The notes under the pieces are model-generated. The model ran no database searches. It was not told the DNA's origin and saw only the letters and a list, made by a program, of their open reading frames with translations. Of a DNA stretch of 54,835 bases, positions 34,104 to 43,111 are shown one piece after another. This stretch comes from Acidobacteriota bacterium (GTDB taxonomy: Bacteria > Acidobacteriota > Terriglobia > Terriglobales > Acidobacteriaceae). Both the position numbers and the translations under genes were made by a program. The stretch is taken from NCBI GenBank assembly GCA_021816455.1, contig JAKAXU010000018.1, positions 1 through 54,835 on the forward strand, read 5' to 3'. Each line of letters begins with the position of its first letter. Position 1 is the stretch's first letter.

Positions 34104-35437
34104 CAGCTTCTTTCGCTTCGCTTGTCTGTTCCGCCGCCTGCCAGGACGCATACGATGGCCATTGCGGGCAGGCGCAATCGGCTCACAGCTTGTCCTCCAC
34201 CGGATACCACAAAAAAATAAAGTGCAACTCCCCCGAGCAGCCAAAGCGATCCGCGATATACGCAGTGTCGCCACCACACCTTTCCGGCCAGGCCATACAG
34301 CAGCAACAGATACCCCTCGAAGCAAGCGGCCGTCAGCCATTGCCAACCCGTCCAGCGCCTTTGCGCGCCCCCCATCAGACCGTCCCCCTGCCGTCCCGTC
34401 AAACGAAAAAATTCCGAGGCTCCCGGCGAAAACAGCAGCCGCGCTTCCCCACTCACGTACGTCTCCAGAAACAGCCACGAATCTCTCAGCAGCACTTGCA
34501 GCGCCTGCTTTCGCAGCCACTCGTCTCGCTGTGCCGCTGCCCACAAGTGTTGCTCCGGATGGAGACGCACCCATCGGACGGGATCGTCCATTGCAGACTC
34601 TACCTGCCAGGTCTCCAGCGACTGACCTCTCTGCTGCGCAAGCACTGCACCCGCCAGATAGAAGTAGAGATTTTTATCCGCCACTGCGGAAAAACCCGCG
34701 TATCCGGTCTCACGCAAATTTCGCATCTGCCAGGGAGCCACCAGCAGCAGGAATACGCCAAGAAACACCGCGGCCTGCTTCCATGGCGCAACCTTCCGCC
34801 AGCTTCCGCCGCTACCGTACAAACCGGAAACGACCACAGGCATCATCAGCGTTATCGGAATCCACAGCCAATATCCGACCGGACGAACATAGCTCATCGC
34901 CGCTAGAAGACAGCCGCTCGCCACCGGCCAGCGCACCCCGCGATCTTCGGCCCACCACAGTAGGCAAAGCAACAGAAGAAGCAACAAAAAAACAAAAAGC
35001 GTCTCCGAAAGCAGGCGAACTGAAGACTCAACCGACAATGGCTCCAGAGCCATCAGGAATGCTGCCGCTGTGCCTGCCTGCGTGCGCTGAAAGACTCGCC
35101 GCGCCACCATCGCAGCCAGCACTACAGTGACTGCGCTCAGGACAATTTGCGATGTAACCACCAAAAGCTTCCTTCCCCACAAACCGCCGAAGACCATCGC
35201 ATACAACGGATACCCAGGCGTGCGGTCGATCTCCACCGCGCCAGTCGTGCAGAAGCATCCATGCCGCAACATCTCCCAGCCGGGGCGAAGATAACTCGCC
35301 GAATCGCCAGCAGCAATCGCTGCTATTCCAGAGCGATGCCACGCGACCCAGAACAGCGCGGCTCTCACCAGCACTGCGCAGCCAACCGCAAATCCCAGGC
35401 GTTTCCACTCCAATCCCGATCCGTCCGCCTCCTTCAT
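34082..35437 (-). CDS. GT39-like membrane glycosyltransferase
   Basis: 451 aa with about ten hydrophobic segments. The first periplasmic loop has the GDSASYLRPG acidic motif and DRTPGYPLY, as in ArnT/PMT-type enzymes that use polyprenyl-phosphate sugars. The start ATG 35437 overlaps the stop of the upstream GT4 gene (ATGA); the open frame beyond it reads through that gene. The reading frame ends inside the tRNA-Arg gene on the other strand, so the last seven or so residues are tRNA-derived. Likely acts with the neighbouring glycosyltransferase on an envelope glycan or lipid; the substrate is unknown. Confidence 0.8.
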   Translation of the reverse strand: MKEADGSGLEWKRLGFAVGCAVLVRAALFWVAWHRSGIAAIAAGDSASYLRPGWEMLRHGCFCTTGAVEIDRTPGYPLYAMVFGGLWGRKLLVVTSQIVLSAVTVVLAAMVARRVFQRTQAGTAAAFLMALEPLSVESSVRLLSETLFVFLLLLLLLCLLWWAEDRGVRWPVASGCLLAAMSYVRPVGYWLWIPITLMMPVVVSGLYGSGGSWRKVAPWKQAAVFLGVFLLLVAPWQMRNLRETGYAGFSAVADKNLYFYLAGAVLAQQRGQSLETWQVESAMDDPVRWVRLHPEQHLWAAAQRDEWLRKQALQVLLRDSWLFLETYVSGEARLLFSPGASEFFRLTGRQGDGLMGGAQRRWTGWQWLTAACFEGYLLLLYGLAGKVWWRHCVYRGSLWLLGGVALYFFVVSGGGQAVSRLRLPAMAIVCVLAGGGTDKRSERSCGDPGRI

Positions 35438-36567
35438 CGCTCTGCCTCCGCTTTCAGCGTCACGTCGGCATAGAACCTCTCCCACTGCGCAGCGATTGCC
35501 TCCATCGAAAAACGCTCTTCCACGCGCTGCCGTCCATCCCTTGCTCGGCGCACCGGCCTTTCCCGCGTCTCGCTCATCACGCGCAGCATCGCAGCGGCCA
35601 ACGCTTCTCCATTGCCTTTCTCCACCACTTCTCCGCAATCCCCTACGATCTCTTTCACCCCTCCCACATCCGTGGCCACGATAGGAATCTCCGCCGCCAT
35701 CGCCTCGGCAACTACCAGCGGCGCGCCCTCCCAGGCCGAAGAGCTAACAAATCCATCCGCAGCTATCATCAGCGCCGGAACGTCCGTCCGAGTTCCCATC
35801 CATCGCACGCCTGCTGCGGATTCAATTTTCCTCAGCAGAGCGCGATTCTCCGCTTCGCGGCGATCCATCGCCACTCCGCCCACCACCCACAATTCGCAGC
35901 GCGTCTCCTCCGCACGCACTCGTGCAAAAGCTCGAAGCAGATTCGGATAATCTTTTGCGAGAGCAATGCGGCCGACCGCAATCCAGACAAACGCTTCTTT
36001 ATCGGCCAGTTCTTCCCGCAACGCCTTGCGTCTCTGCATCTCCTGTTGACACTTCTTTCGACAGAAATCCCGGATCACAATTCCATTCGGGATTACAAAA
36101 ATTTTCTCTTCAGCGGCCAATCCTTTCCGCGCAGTCTGTTCCCGCACCGCTTCGCTCACCGCGGTCGCCGCCGTCATCCATCGCCTGCTTGCGCGATACA
36201 ACAGCATGCGCAGCCATCCACCTTCCACCACGTTATGAAATGTATTCACCACGCTGCCTTGGAAACCGCGCATGTGCAGCAGCCGTGCAAAGAGATTTGC
36301 CGGATAAGTGTGGCTGTGAAGAATCTCCGCATCGAAGGCAGTCAGGAAGAGCATCGCCGTCTTTTGCGCACGCAGCATTCCGATGACGCTTCGCTTCTGA
36401 TTCAACCGCAGCACCGGAAGCTTCGTTTCCAGCTCCACCGCATCGCTGCGAAACAGAACCAGAATCAGCACCGAATGCCCGCGCCCGCGCATCTCGTCGG
36501 CCAGCAGCAGGGTCTGTTTCTCCGCTCCGCCAATCGCAAGCGTGCCAATGCAGTACGCGATACGCAT
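35434..36567 (-). CDS. GT4-family glycosyltransferase
   Basis: 377 aa, GT-B fold. The N-terminal domain has TLAIGGAEKQTLLLA and LHSHTYPANLFARLL; the C-terminal domain has the nucleotide-sugar motif AVGRIALAKDY and the E-x7-E motif in WEGAPLVVAEAMA, with VATDVGGVKEIV after it. It is a retaining transferase using an activated sugar, probably in surface polysaccharide synthesis. ATG 36567 has no Shine-Dalgarno, but TAGTCT ends 6 nt upstream. It is translationally coupled to the GT39-like gene. Confidence 0.88.
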   Translation of the reverse strand: MRIAYCIGTLAIGGAEKQTLLLADEMRGRGHSVLILVLFRSDAVELETKLPVLRLNQKRSVIGMLRAQKTAMLFLTAFDAEILHSHTYPANLFARLLHMRGFQGSVVNTFHNVVEGGWLRMLLYRASRRWMTAATAVSEAVREQTARKGLAAEEKIFVIPNGIVIRDFCRKKCQQEMQRRKALREELADKEAFVWIAVGRIALAKDYPNLLRAFARVRAEETRCELWVVGGVAMDRREAENRALLRKIESAAGVRWMGTRTDVPALMIAADGFVSSSAWEGAPLVVAEAMAAEIPIVATDVGGVKEIVGDCGEVVEKGNGEALAAAMLRVMSETRERPVRRARDGRQRVEERFSMEAIAAQWERFYADVTLKAEAER

Positions 36568-36573
36568 GCACCT

Positions 36574-36579
36574 AGACTA
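36574..36579 (-). promoter_or_regulatory. -10-like element of the GT4 gene
   Basis: TAGTCT on the minus strand, 6 nt before the ATG at 36567 and just after the terminator of the upstream beta-propeller gene, so the glycosyltransferase pair probably has its own promoter. Confidence 0.4.
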
Positions 36580-36585
36580 AGCCAC

Positions 36586-36616
36586 AAAAAAGCGAGAGAC
36601 GATTTCCGCCTCCCGC
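36586..36616 (-). terminator. Rho-independent terminator of the beta-propeller gene
   Basis: Read on the minus strand: GCGGGAG, an 11-nt loop, CTCTCGC (7 bp, one G-U) and then six T. It lies 29 nt after the stop codon of the beta-propeller gene. Confidence 0.65.
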
Positions 36617-36644
36617 GTGCGATACCTTCTCCCTCGATATCTTC

Positions 36645-37685
36645 TTAGCGGCTCACAACCAGCACAACGAAACTGCCCGGAACAATGCTCGGCCACGGAT
36701 GCGGATTGGCCGCCGTTGGCGCTGGCCTCGGACCAAACTCTGCCGCCACCAGATAGACCTTGCCTGTCTTTTCGTCTAGCGCCATCGTCCGCGCGCTGCG
36801 TTGCGTCGGGACGTTCGCCACCACCGAATACTTCGTCGGTGAATCCTGGTGTAGAATCGTCAGACTGCCTTCCCCATTCGAGCTGAAGACAAGCTTCCGT
36901 ATTGGATCGAATGCTGCCGCATCCGGTCCTTCTCCGATCGTTGCCGTCGCAACCACCTTCCCACTCACTCCATCCGTCATCGCCATTACCTTGTCGTGGC
37001 AGACGGAAAACAGCTTCTCGTTCTGCGCATCGATCGCCAGACCGCTCGGCGATTCACACGGAGCCAGCGGCCACTCCTCCAGCACCTTCATGCTCTTCGC
37101 GTCCAGGTGCTCCAGCAGGTTCTTGTCTTCGATATTCACAAACACTGACCCTTTGCCATCAGAAGCAGGAAACTCCGGTTTTCCCGGCAAAGGGATCGTC
37201 GAAAGCACTTTGTTCGAGCGCGTGTCGATCACCGTCGCGCTATGGCTGCTGCCATTGAACGCCCACACCGTCCCGGTAAATGCCTCATACAGCAGACCAT
37301 CCGGATTCATTTCCGTATCGACCTTCTCCATCACCGTATGCGAGTGACGATCAAAGACCGCAACCTGATTCGATCCACCGTCGGAGATATAGCCATACTT
37401 CCCTGCTGCGTCGAATACGACCCCGTGTGTCCCCTTGAATCCAGGAATGTCCGCGATCACCTTGCCCGTGTCAGTATTCAGAACCAGAACATGCTTTCCG
37501 CGCGTCGCGTAAAGTTCTCCGGTTGCAGGATCGATCGACATATAATCCCAGCCACCCTCGCCGCCTATCTTCCATTGGCTCACCACGCGATAACCGGCAG
37601 ATTTGCTCTGCGCCCGCGCTGCAACCGCCATCACCATCCCACACACCGCTACCATCCAGAGCGCTCGCATGAATCGACTTTTCAT
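36645..37685 (-). CDS. Exported YVTN/YncE-like beta-propeller protein
   Basis: 346 aa. ATG 37685 has AAAGGAGA about 8 nt upstream and begins a signal peptide (ALWMVAVCGMVMAVAARA, cleavage before QSK). The mature part is a seven-bladed propeller of the YncE/YVTN type: repeated blades such as GKHVLVLNTDTGKVIADIP, NQVAVFDRHSHTVMEKV and ATVIDTRSNKVLSTIPLP. Such proteins are periplasmic and of mostly unknown function. It is transcribed divergently from the two-component system and ends with its own terminator, so it is monocistronic. Confidence 0.83.
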   Translation of the reverse strand: MKSRFMRALWMVAVCGMVMAVAARAQSKSAGYRVVSQWKIGGEGGWDYMSIDPATGELYATRGKHVLVLNTDTGKVIADIPGFKGTHGVVFDAAGKYGYISDGGSNQVAVFDRHSHTVMEKVDTEMNPDGLLYEAFTGTVWAFNGSSHSATVIDTRSNKVLSTIPLPGKPEFPASDGKGSVFVNIEDKNLLEHLDAKSMKVLEEWPLAPCESPSGLAIDAQNEKLFSVCHDKVMAMTDGVSGKVVATATIGEGPDAAAFDPIRKLVFSSNGEGSLTILHQDSPTKYSVVANVPTQRSARTMALDEKTGKVYLVAAEFGPRPAPTAANPHPWPSIVPGSFVVLVVSR

Positions 37686-37950
37686 CGCACCGTCTCCTTT
37701 GTTCATACGCAGCTTTTGTCACTCCAGCACGCACGCTCACAAGCCTAACCGAGAATCTCCCGGTTTGACGGCCGCCTATTCCGAGATCGCTGGCGACCAT
37801 ATCCAGATTCCGCATCCGGCAGCTCAGTCGTTCTCGCGTATCCCGATGCAGTATTGCAATTTACCAGCAATCCAAACCATCGACCGGGATGCGCGCCGAT
37901 GTGCTCCCGCGCTCCGGTGGAGAACAGGTTTCGCTCCGGCTCGCAGACAC

Positions 37951-37985
37951 TCTTCAGCCAATCTTCAGCTTTCCCGATGGATAAT
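37951..37985 (+). promoter_or_regulatory. Direct-repeat operator and -10 of the response-regulator gene
   Basis: Two perfect TCTTCAG heptamers (37951-37957 and 37962-37968) are separated by CCAA, an 11-bp period as for PhoB/PmrA-type boxes. A -10 GATAAT (37980-37985) follows after 11 bp and ends 6 nt before ATG 37992. The repeat covers the -35 position, so it is probably an activator site. The same box precedes tolC at the same distance. Confidence 0.65.
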
Positions 37986-37991
37986 CTCCCT

Positions 37992-38693
37992 ATGCGTATT
38001 CTGTTGATCGAGGATGAGACGCGGCTGGCCGAAAATCTCGCCTCCGCATTTCGTGAAGCAGCCGGATTTGCCGTCGATGTCGCCAGCTCCGGCACTACCG
38101 GAGCGGAGTATGCCGAACGCGCCAGTTATGATCTCATCGTTCTCGATCTCATGCTGCCCGGACTCAGCGGCGTCCACGTTCTGCGCGGCATCCGCAGCCG
38201 CGGCGACCACACACCCATCCTCATCCTCACCGCCATCGCCGAGGTTGCCTCGATCATCGGCCTGCTCAACGACGGAGCCGACGACTACCTCGCCAAGCCT
38301 TTCGATCTCGGCGAGTTGATCGCCCGCGCCAAGGCTCTCATCCGCCGCGGAAAAGGCGTCAGCCATCCCGTCCTTCGCATCGGCGAGATCGAAATCAACA
38401 CCCTCGAACAAACTGTTACCCGCGCGCATCAGCCGATTTCGCTTTCCCCCACAGAGTTCCGCATTCTTGAATACTTCATGCATCGACCACGGATCGTGAT
38501 CTCCAAGCAGAAGCTTCTGGAGCATCTCTACGACTTCACCTGGGAGCATCACTCCAACGTCATTGAAGTTCACATCTCCAACCTGCGAAAAAAGCTCGGA
38601 GAATCGCAGGATTTCCCCGCGCCTGGTTCCGTCTTTCTGGAGACTCTGCGAGGCCGTGGTTACCGCCTTCACCCGCCAGGATCACGCCCATGA
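37992..38693 (+). CDS. OmpR/PhoB-family response regulator
   Basis: 233 aa from ATG 37992. The receiver domain has the acidic pair Glu7/Asp8, phospho-acceptor Asp52 (VLDLMLPG), Thr80 and Lys102 (AKPFD). The C-terminal winged helix (about residues 130-225) has LSPTEFRILEYF and the SNVIEVHISNLRKKLG recognition helix; it is closest in look to PmrA/QseB/CusR. ATG 37992 is preferred to 37977 because GATAAT ends 6 nt upstream and the operator spacing matches that of tolC. The stop overlaps the kinase start. It probably regulates itself and the RND operon behind the kinase. Confidence 0.93.
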   Translation: MRILLIEDETRLAENLASAFREAAGFAVDVASSGTTGAEYAERASYDLIVLDLMLPGLSGVHVLRGIRSRGDHTPILILTAIAEVASIIGLLNDGADDYLAKPFDLGELIARAKALIRRGKGVSHPVLRIGEIEINTLEQTVTRAHQPISLSPTEFRILEYFMHRPRIVISKQKLLEHLYDFTWEHHSNVIEVHISNLRKKLGESQDFPAPGSVFLETLRGRGYRLHPPGSRP

Positions 38694-40207
38694 GAATGCG
38701 CTCCATCCAACGCCAACTCATAGGCACCGTTCTGCTGCTCGAACTTCTGTCCGCCCTTGCCGTCACCAGTATTGTCTTCCTCCATGAGCGCCACACCGTC
38801 TTCCACTCCTTCGATGTCATGTTGCGCGGGCGGGCTGATTCGCTCCTCGGTGCTGTTCAGGATGCAGAAGACACGGACGACAACGTTATGCTCGATCTGG
38901 CCGACGTCCACTCGCCTGGCCGCGACGAGTACATCGTCCGCGATGAGAAAGGCCGCCTGCTCGGTGCCACGCCTCTGGCGCCGCTGCTTCATGTACCGGC
39001 CAATATGCCAAGTGGCAGCATCTTTCCCATCACACTCCATCACCGCCGCTATCGCGTCCTCGTGCTCGACGGCAGCCGGTGGATCGATGCTGAGGAGCCG
39101 GGCGGCGGTGTCATTCGCCACGTGAAGATTTTCTACGCGTCCCCCGTCCACCGCGCCTGGAGTGTGATCCTGCGCACAGTCTTCTTTTACGCATTCACTA
39201 GCCTGGTGGTGATGGCAGCAACAGCGCTGTGGCTGCTGTGGTCGCTGCGCCGAACCCTCGCACCGCTTGACGACCTGGCGCGCAGCGCCGCCAGAGTCAC
39301 CGCAGGATCGTGGAAATTCGACGCTCCGGAACAGGCACGGAGAACCACAGAACTGTCGCCCCTTGTCACTGCCATCGAAGATTCTCTCGCAGGCATCGAA
39401 TCTGCTTTCCACAAACAACAGCGCTTCGTCGGCGACGCCGCGCATGAGTTGAAAACCGCAGTCGCAGTCGTCAAATCCTCCCTGCAACTGCTCACCCTCC
39501 GCCCACGCACTCTGCAGGGATACAAGGCAGGAATCGAACGATGCCAGCACGATCTCATGCGGCTGGAGTCGCTCGTACAGCAGATGCTGACTCTGGCCCG
39601 CGCTGAGACCAAGACTCCGTTAGCCATTCCGGAGTTCTGCACGGATCTCTATGGGATTGCACAAAGCGCCGCCCATCAGCTCGCGCCCATTGCCAATCTG
39701 CATCGTATCCACATCGCTGTCACAGGCCAGTCGGCTCCAGCGCGGATAGACACCGCGGAGGCAATGACGATCCTGGAAAACCTGCTCAACAATGCAATTC
39801 AGTTCAGCCCCGACAATGCTTCGGTCTGCGTTCACGTGCAGCAGGTTGGAGAAGATGTCCAGGTTGCAGTGCAAGATCAGGGGCCAGGAATTTCGCCCGG
39901 TGATCGGGAGCACATCTTCGAAAGATTCTGGCGTGGAGATCCCTCACGCAGTCGACTCACGGGCGGCTCCGGACTCGGTCTATCCATCGTGAAAGCCATC
40001 GTCGATCGGTGCAACGGAGATATCCGAATTGAAAACCCCTGGATGGAAAGTCCTCCGAACGAAAATTCCACGCGGGAACAATTGGCGATGGAAAGTGCAG
40101 CCGCGTCCGGAACAACCGTCCTCATCCGGATTCCATCCGCAACTTCTTCCACCGCGCAGCTTGCAGAACCTCTGCGCTTTCCGAGTACGCGCGCCGTCGA
40201 AGACTGA
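38690..40207 (+). CDS. Sensor histidine kinase
   Basis: 505 aa. TM1 (about 10-31), a periplasmic sensor domain of roughly 125 residues, TM2 (about 163-184), a HAMP-like linker, the H box DAAHELKTAVAVVK with phospho-acceptor His252, N box ENLLNNAI (363-370), G1 DQGPG (396-400), F box ERFW and G2 GGSGLGLSIV (425-434). It autophosphorylates and passes phosphate to the adjacent regulator. ATG 38690 overlaps the regulator stop. The C-terminal 60 residues after the catalytic domain form a hydrophilic tail interrupting the last strands. The signal is unknown; the neighbouring efflux operon suggests a toxic compound or metal. Confidence 0.92.
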   Translation: MRMRSIQRQLIGTVLLLELLSALAVTSIVFLHERHTVFHSFDVMLRGRADSLLGAVQDAEDTDDNVMLDLADVHSPGRDEYIVRDEKGRLLGATPLAPLLHVPANMPSGSIFPITLHHRRYRVLVLDGSRWIDAEEPGGGVIRHVKIFYASPVHRAWSVILRTVFFYAFTSLVVMAATALWLLWSLRRTLAPLDDLARSAARVTAGSWKFDAPEQARRTTELSPLVTAIEDSLAGIESAFHKQQRFVGDAAHELKTAVAVVKSSLQLLTLRPRTLQGYKAGIERCQHDLMRLESLVQQMLTLARAETKTPLAIPEFCTDLYGIAQSAAHQLAPIANLHRIHIAVTGQSAPARIDTAEAMTILENLLNNAIQFSPDNASVCVHVQQVGEDVQVAVQDQGPGISPGDREHIFERFWRGDPSRSRLTGGSGLGLSIVKAIVDRCNGDIRIENPWMESPPNENSTREQLAMESAAASGTTVLIRIPSATSSTAQLAEPLRFPSTRAVED

Positions 40208-40313
40208 TAAGCTCGCTCCTAAATTTTTAATCTTCTTTGCAATGGACAGAAATTCAGCAGCACGGATTTGCGGCCAATGATTTTCAGGCTGTGACTCGCT
40301 GGCAACGGAGATG

Positions 40314-40348
40314 TCTTCAGCCCGTTTTAAGCTTTCATGTGGCAGGAT
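40314..40348 (+). promoter_or_regulatory. Operator and -10 of the efflux operon
   Basis: TCTTCAG (40314-40320), CCCG and TTTTAAG (40325-40331), followed by CTTTC as in the regulator operator: 19 of 23 positions are identical. A weak -10 CAGGAT (40343-40348) follows after 11 bp and ends 6 nt before GTG 40355. Box-to-start distance is 41 nt, the same as upstream of the response regulator. Confidence 0.6.
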
Positions 40349-40354
40349 GGATGA

Positions 40355-41836
40355 GTGTGGGGTTTCGGTAAAATGACATTCTCTTCATTCCTCTGCGCAT
40401 CCTCCCGCAGCGCATTCCCTGCGCTCTGCGTGATTGCCATCGTGATTCCGGCTGGATTCGCACAAACGGCGAACAAGAACACCGGCACTCAAAGTTCCAC
40501 AATTCAGAGTTCTGCAGTGCAGAATTTGACAACTCAGAGCTCGACTCTTGCACAAGGGCAGTCGGCACAGCCTTCGTCCAACGTTCCGACCGTCGAAATC
40601 TCTCTCGCCGAGGCCATTGCCCGCGCCAAAAAGAATGAACCGAATTTTGCCGCCGCAGTCGCATCCAGTCAGGTTGCCGCGCTCAACCATGGCAATGCCA
40701 TTTCCGCACTTCTTCCCGGCGTCGTCTACCATAACCAGTACATCTACACACAACCGCAGTCGATCCTGCCCGGAACGCTGCTTACTGCAGCGAATCAGAC
40801 GCCGCGTTTCATCGCCAACAACGCCGTGCATGAGTACGTCAGCCAGGCCGCTGTCACAGAGACACTCAGCTTCCAACAGGCTGCCGCCGTCGCACAGACC
40901 TCAGCGCTCGCGCAGGCCGCAGCAGCCCAGCTTGAAGTGGCTCGACGCGGACTCGTAGCCGCAGTCGTCGTGCTCTACTACAACGTGACGTCCACGGAAA
41001 ACAAGCAGAAGATCGCGCAGCAATCTTTAAAAGAAGCCTCCGATTTCCTGCTTGTCACACAGCAGCGCGAAGCCGCGCGGGAAGCCGCACACGCCGACGT
41101 CATCAAGGCGGAACTCGAACTGCAACAGCGCCAGCGTGACCTCTCTGACGCGCAGGTTGCAGCGGAAAAAGCCCGGCTCGAACTGAGCGTGCTGCTCTTC
41201 CCGGATCCACAGACAAATTTCACGCTGGCTACTCCGCCGATACCTCTCGCATTGGAATCGCGAAACCAGTTTTACGCAGATGCCAACCAGGACAATCCCT
41301 CCGTCACAGATGCGGCTTCAACCCTCCGCGCAGCGCAGTTGGATCTGCTCGGCACCCGCTCCACCTATCTGCCTGCTCTCACGCTGAACTATTACTACGG
41401 CATCGACGCGCCGCAATTTTCCGTGAACGGACCAGGGGGCGAGCGCAATCTCGGTTACGCCGCGACCGCTACCCTCGATATTCCCGTCTGGGATTGGTTC
41501 ACAACGCACCGACTTGTACGCCAGAAAGCCAGCATCCGCAATGCAGCCCAGGTCGCACTGACCGCGGCCCAGCGACGCCTGGTTGCGGATACCGACGAAG
41601 CCTGGTCCGAGGCAACCGCTGCCAAAGATCAACTTGCCTCGCTGGATCAAAGCGTCCGGACTGCACGCGAAAGTCTGCGCCTGACGCGCATGCGCTATAC
41701 CTCCGGCGAGGCTACAGTGCTTGAGGTCGTCGATGCTCAAACCTCTTATATCCTCGTGCAGAACGCCCGCCAGGACGGTATCCTGCGCTATCAGACCGCT
41801 GTTGCAAATCTACAGATTCTTACGGGAAAGCTTTGA
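40355..41836 (+). CDS. TolC-family outer-membrane efflux protein
   Basis: 493 aa from GTG 40355, chosen because its distance to the operator and -10 matches the regulator gene exactly; ATG 40373 is the alternative. A signal peptide (ALCVIAIVIPAGFAQ) is followed by a 40-residue Ser/Thr/Gln/Asn-rich low-complexity segment, then two OEP repeats of helical hairpins (about residues 85-280 and 300-490; typical LVAAVVVLYYNVTSTENK and SGEATVLEVVDAQTSYI). It forms the outer-membrane channel of a tripartite pump with the two downstream products. The MFP gene starts 3 bp after the stop. Confidence 0.88.
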   Translation: MWGFGKMTFSSFLCASSRSAFPALCVIAIVIPAGFAQTANKNTGTQSSTIQSSAVQNLTTQSSTLAQGQSAQPSSNVPTVEISLAEAIARAKKNEPNFAAAVASSQVAALNHGNAISALLPGVVYHNQYIYTQPQSILPGTLLTAANQTPRFIANNAVHEYVSQAAVTETLSFQQAAAVAQTSALAQAAAAQLEVARRGLVAAVVVLYYNVTSTENKQKIAQQSLKEASDFLLVTQQREAAREAAHADVIKAELELQQRQRDLSDAQVAAEKARLELSVLLFPDPQTNFTLATPPIPLALESRNQFYADANQDNPSVTDAASTLRAAQLDLLGTRSTYLPALTLNYYYGIDAPQFSVNGPGGERNLGYAATATLDIPVWDWFTTHRLVRQKASIRNAAQVALTAAQRRLVADTDEAWSEATAAKDQLASLDQSVRTARESLRLTRMRYTSGEATVLEVVDAQTSYILVQNARQDGILRYQTAVANLQILTGKL

Positions 41837-41839
41837 GCC

Positions 41840-43111
41840 ATGAACAGATTCAACCCAGGACTCCGCACCGTACTCCTGCTGGCCGTTTCCTTTGCGGCAT
41901 GCACCGGATGTAAATCCAGGGAAGCAGCGGTCACCCCTCAGGTTTCCGTACAACTTGCCTCCGTCACCGTGGGCAGTATCGCGGAAAGTATCGAAACAGA
42001 CGCGGTTCTGACGCCGCTTGCCGAGGCCGCAATTCAGCCCAAAGTCACCTCCCCGGTGCAGCATTTTCTGGTACAGCGCGGCGACCGGGTTCATGCCGGT
42101 CAGCTTCTGCTAACGCTCGAAAACAAGGATCTCGCCGCGGCGGCGCAGGACAACGAAGGCGCATACCAGGCAGCCCAGGCAGCCTATGCCACCTCCATCA
42201 AGTCCACTGTTCCGGAGGATTTCACCCGCGCAGACTACGACCTAAAACAGGCGAAGGCCGACTACGATCTGAACCAGAGCATCGTCACTGCCCGTCAAAA
42301 GCTCTTCCAGCAGGGAGCCATCCCCGGCCGCGATCTTGATACCGCGCGGAACGCGCTACTTCAGGCAAAGGCTACACTCGATCTTGCTCAGGCGCATTAC
42401 AACGCCCTCCAGACCGCCACACACGAAGCCGCAATTCAGGCCGCGCGCGGCCAGCTTCAGTCCGCATCCGGCCGCCTCCAGAACGCCAAAGCCATGCTCA
42501 GCTACACCGAGATTCGTAGCCCCATCGATGGCTACATCACCGATCGTCCGCTCTTCGACGGCGAAACCGCGCAGGTCGGCACGCCAGTGATCACCGTGAT
42601 GGACACCAGCGCGCTCATCGCCAAAGTTCATATCTCGCAGATGCAGGCAGCGTCTCTTTTCCTCGGATCGAAGGCCGCTCTCTCCGTTCCCGGCATCTCC
42701 GACCCTTATCCCGCAAAAGTCATTCTGATCAGCCCCGCGCTTGACCCTGGCAGCTCCACCATCGAGATATGGGTCCGCGCGGAGAATCCTCACCAGATAC
42801 TGAAAGCAGGTACTCCGGTACACGTTTCGATCACCGGAAAATCCGTCGATCATGCCACTATCCTTCCCGTCGAAGCCCTTCAAACCGCGGAAGATGGCTC
42901 ACACTTTGTCATGCTGGTCAGCGCCAAGAGCACCGCGCTGCGCCGTCCGGTCACCGTTGGCATCGTCACCGCGAAACAAGTGCAGATTCTCTCCGGCATT
43001 GTTCCTACGGACAAGGTGATCTCCGTCGGCAGTTACGCGCTTGATCCTGACACCCCGGTCACCATCGCCGCTCCCACCGCAACCGACGACTCCGATGGAG
43101 ACAAACAGTGA
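41840..43111 (+). CDS. RND membrane-fusion protein (HlyD/AcrA family)
   Basis: 423 aa. The N-terminus has a signal sequence with Cys residues (AACTGCKS), so it is probably a lipoprotein anchored in the inner membrane. Lipoyl halves flank a long alpha-hairpin (about residues 95-215): VTSPVQHFLVQRGDRVHAGQLLLTLE and IRSPIDGYITDRPLFDGETAQVG. Beta-barrel and membrane-proximal domains follow. It links the RND pump to TolC. It lies between tolC and the pump gene with 3-bp spacing and a 1-bp TGATG overlap. Confidence 0.9.
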   Translation: MNRFNPGLRTVLLLAVSFAACTGCKSREAAVTPQVSVQLASVTVGSIAESIETDAVLTPLAEAAIQPKVTSPVQHFLVQRGDRVHAGQLLLTLENKDLAAAAQDNEGAYQAAQAAYATSIKSTVPEDFTRADYDLKQAKADYDLNQSIVTARQKLFQQGAIPGRDLDTARNALLQAKATLDLAQAHYNALQTATHEAAIQAARGQLQSASGRLQNAKAMLSYTEIRSPIDGYITDRPLFDGETAQVGTPVITVMDTSALIAKVHISQMQAASLFLGSKAALSVPGISDPYPAKVILISPALDPGSSTIEIWVRAENPHQILKAGTPVHVSITGKSVDHATILPVEALQTAEDGSHFVMLVSAKSTALRRPVTVGIVTAKQVQILSGIVPTDKVISVGSYALDPDTPVTIAAPTATDDSDGDKQ

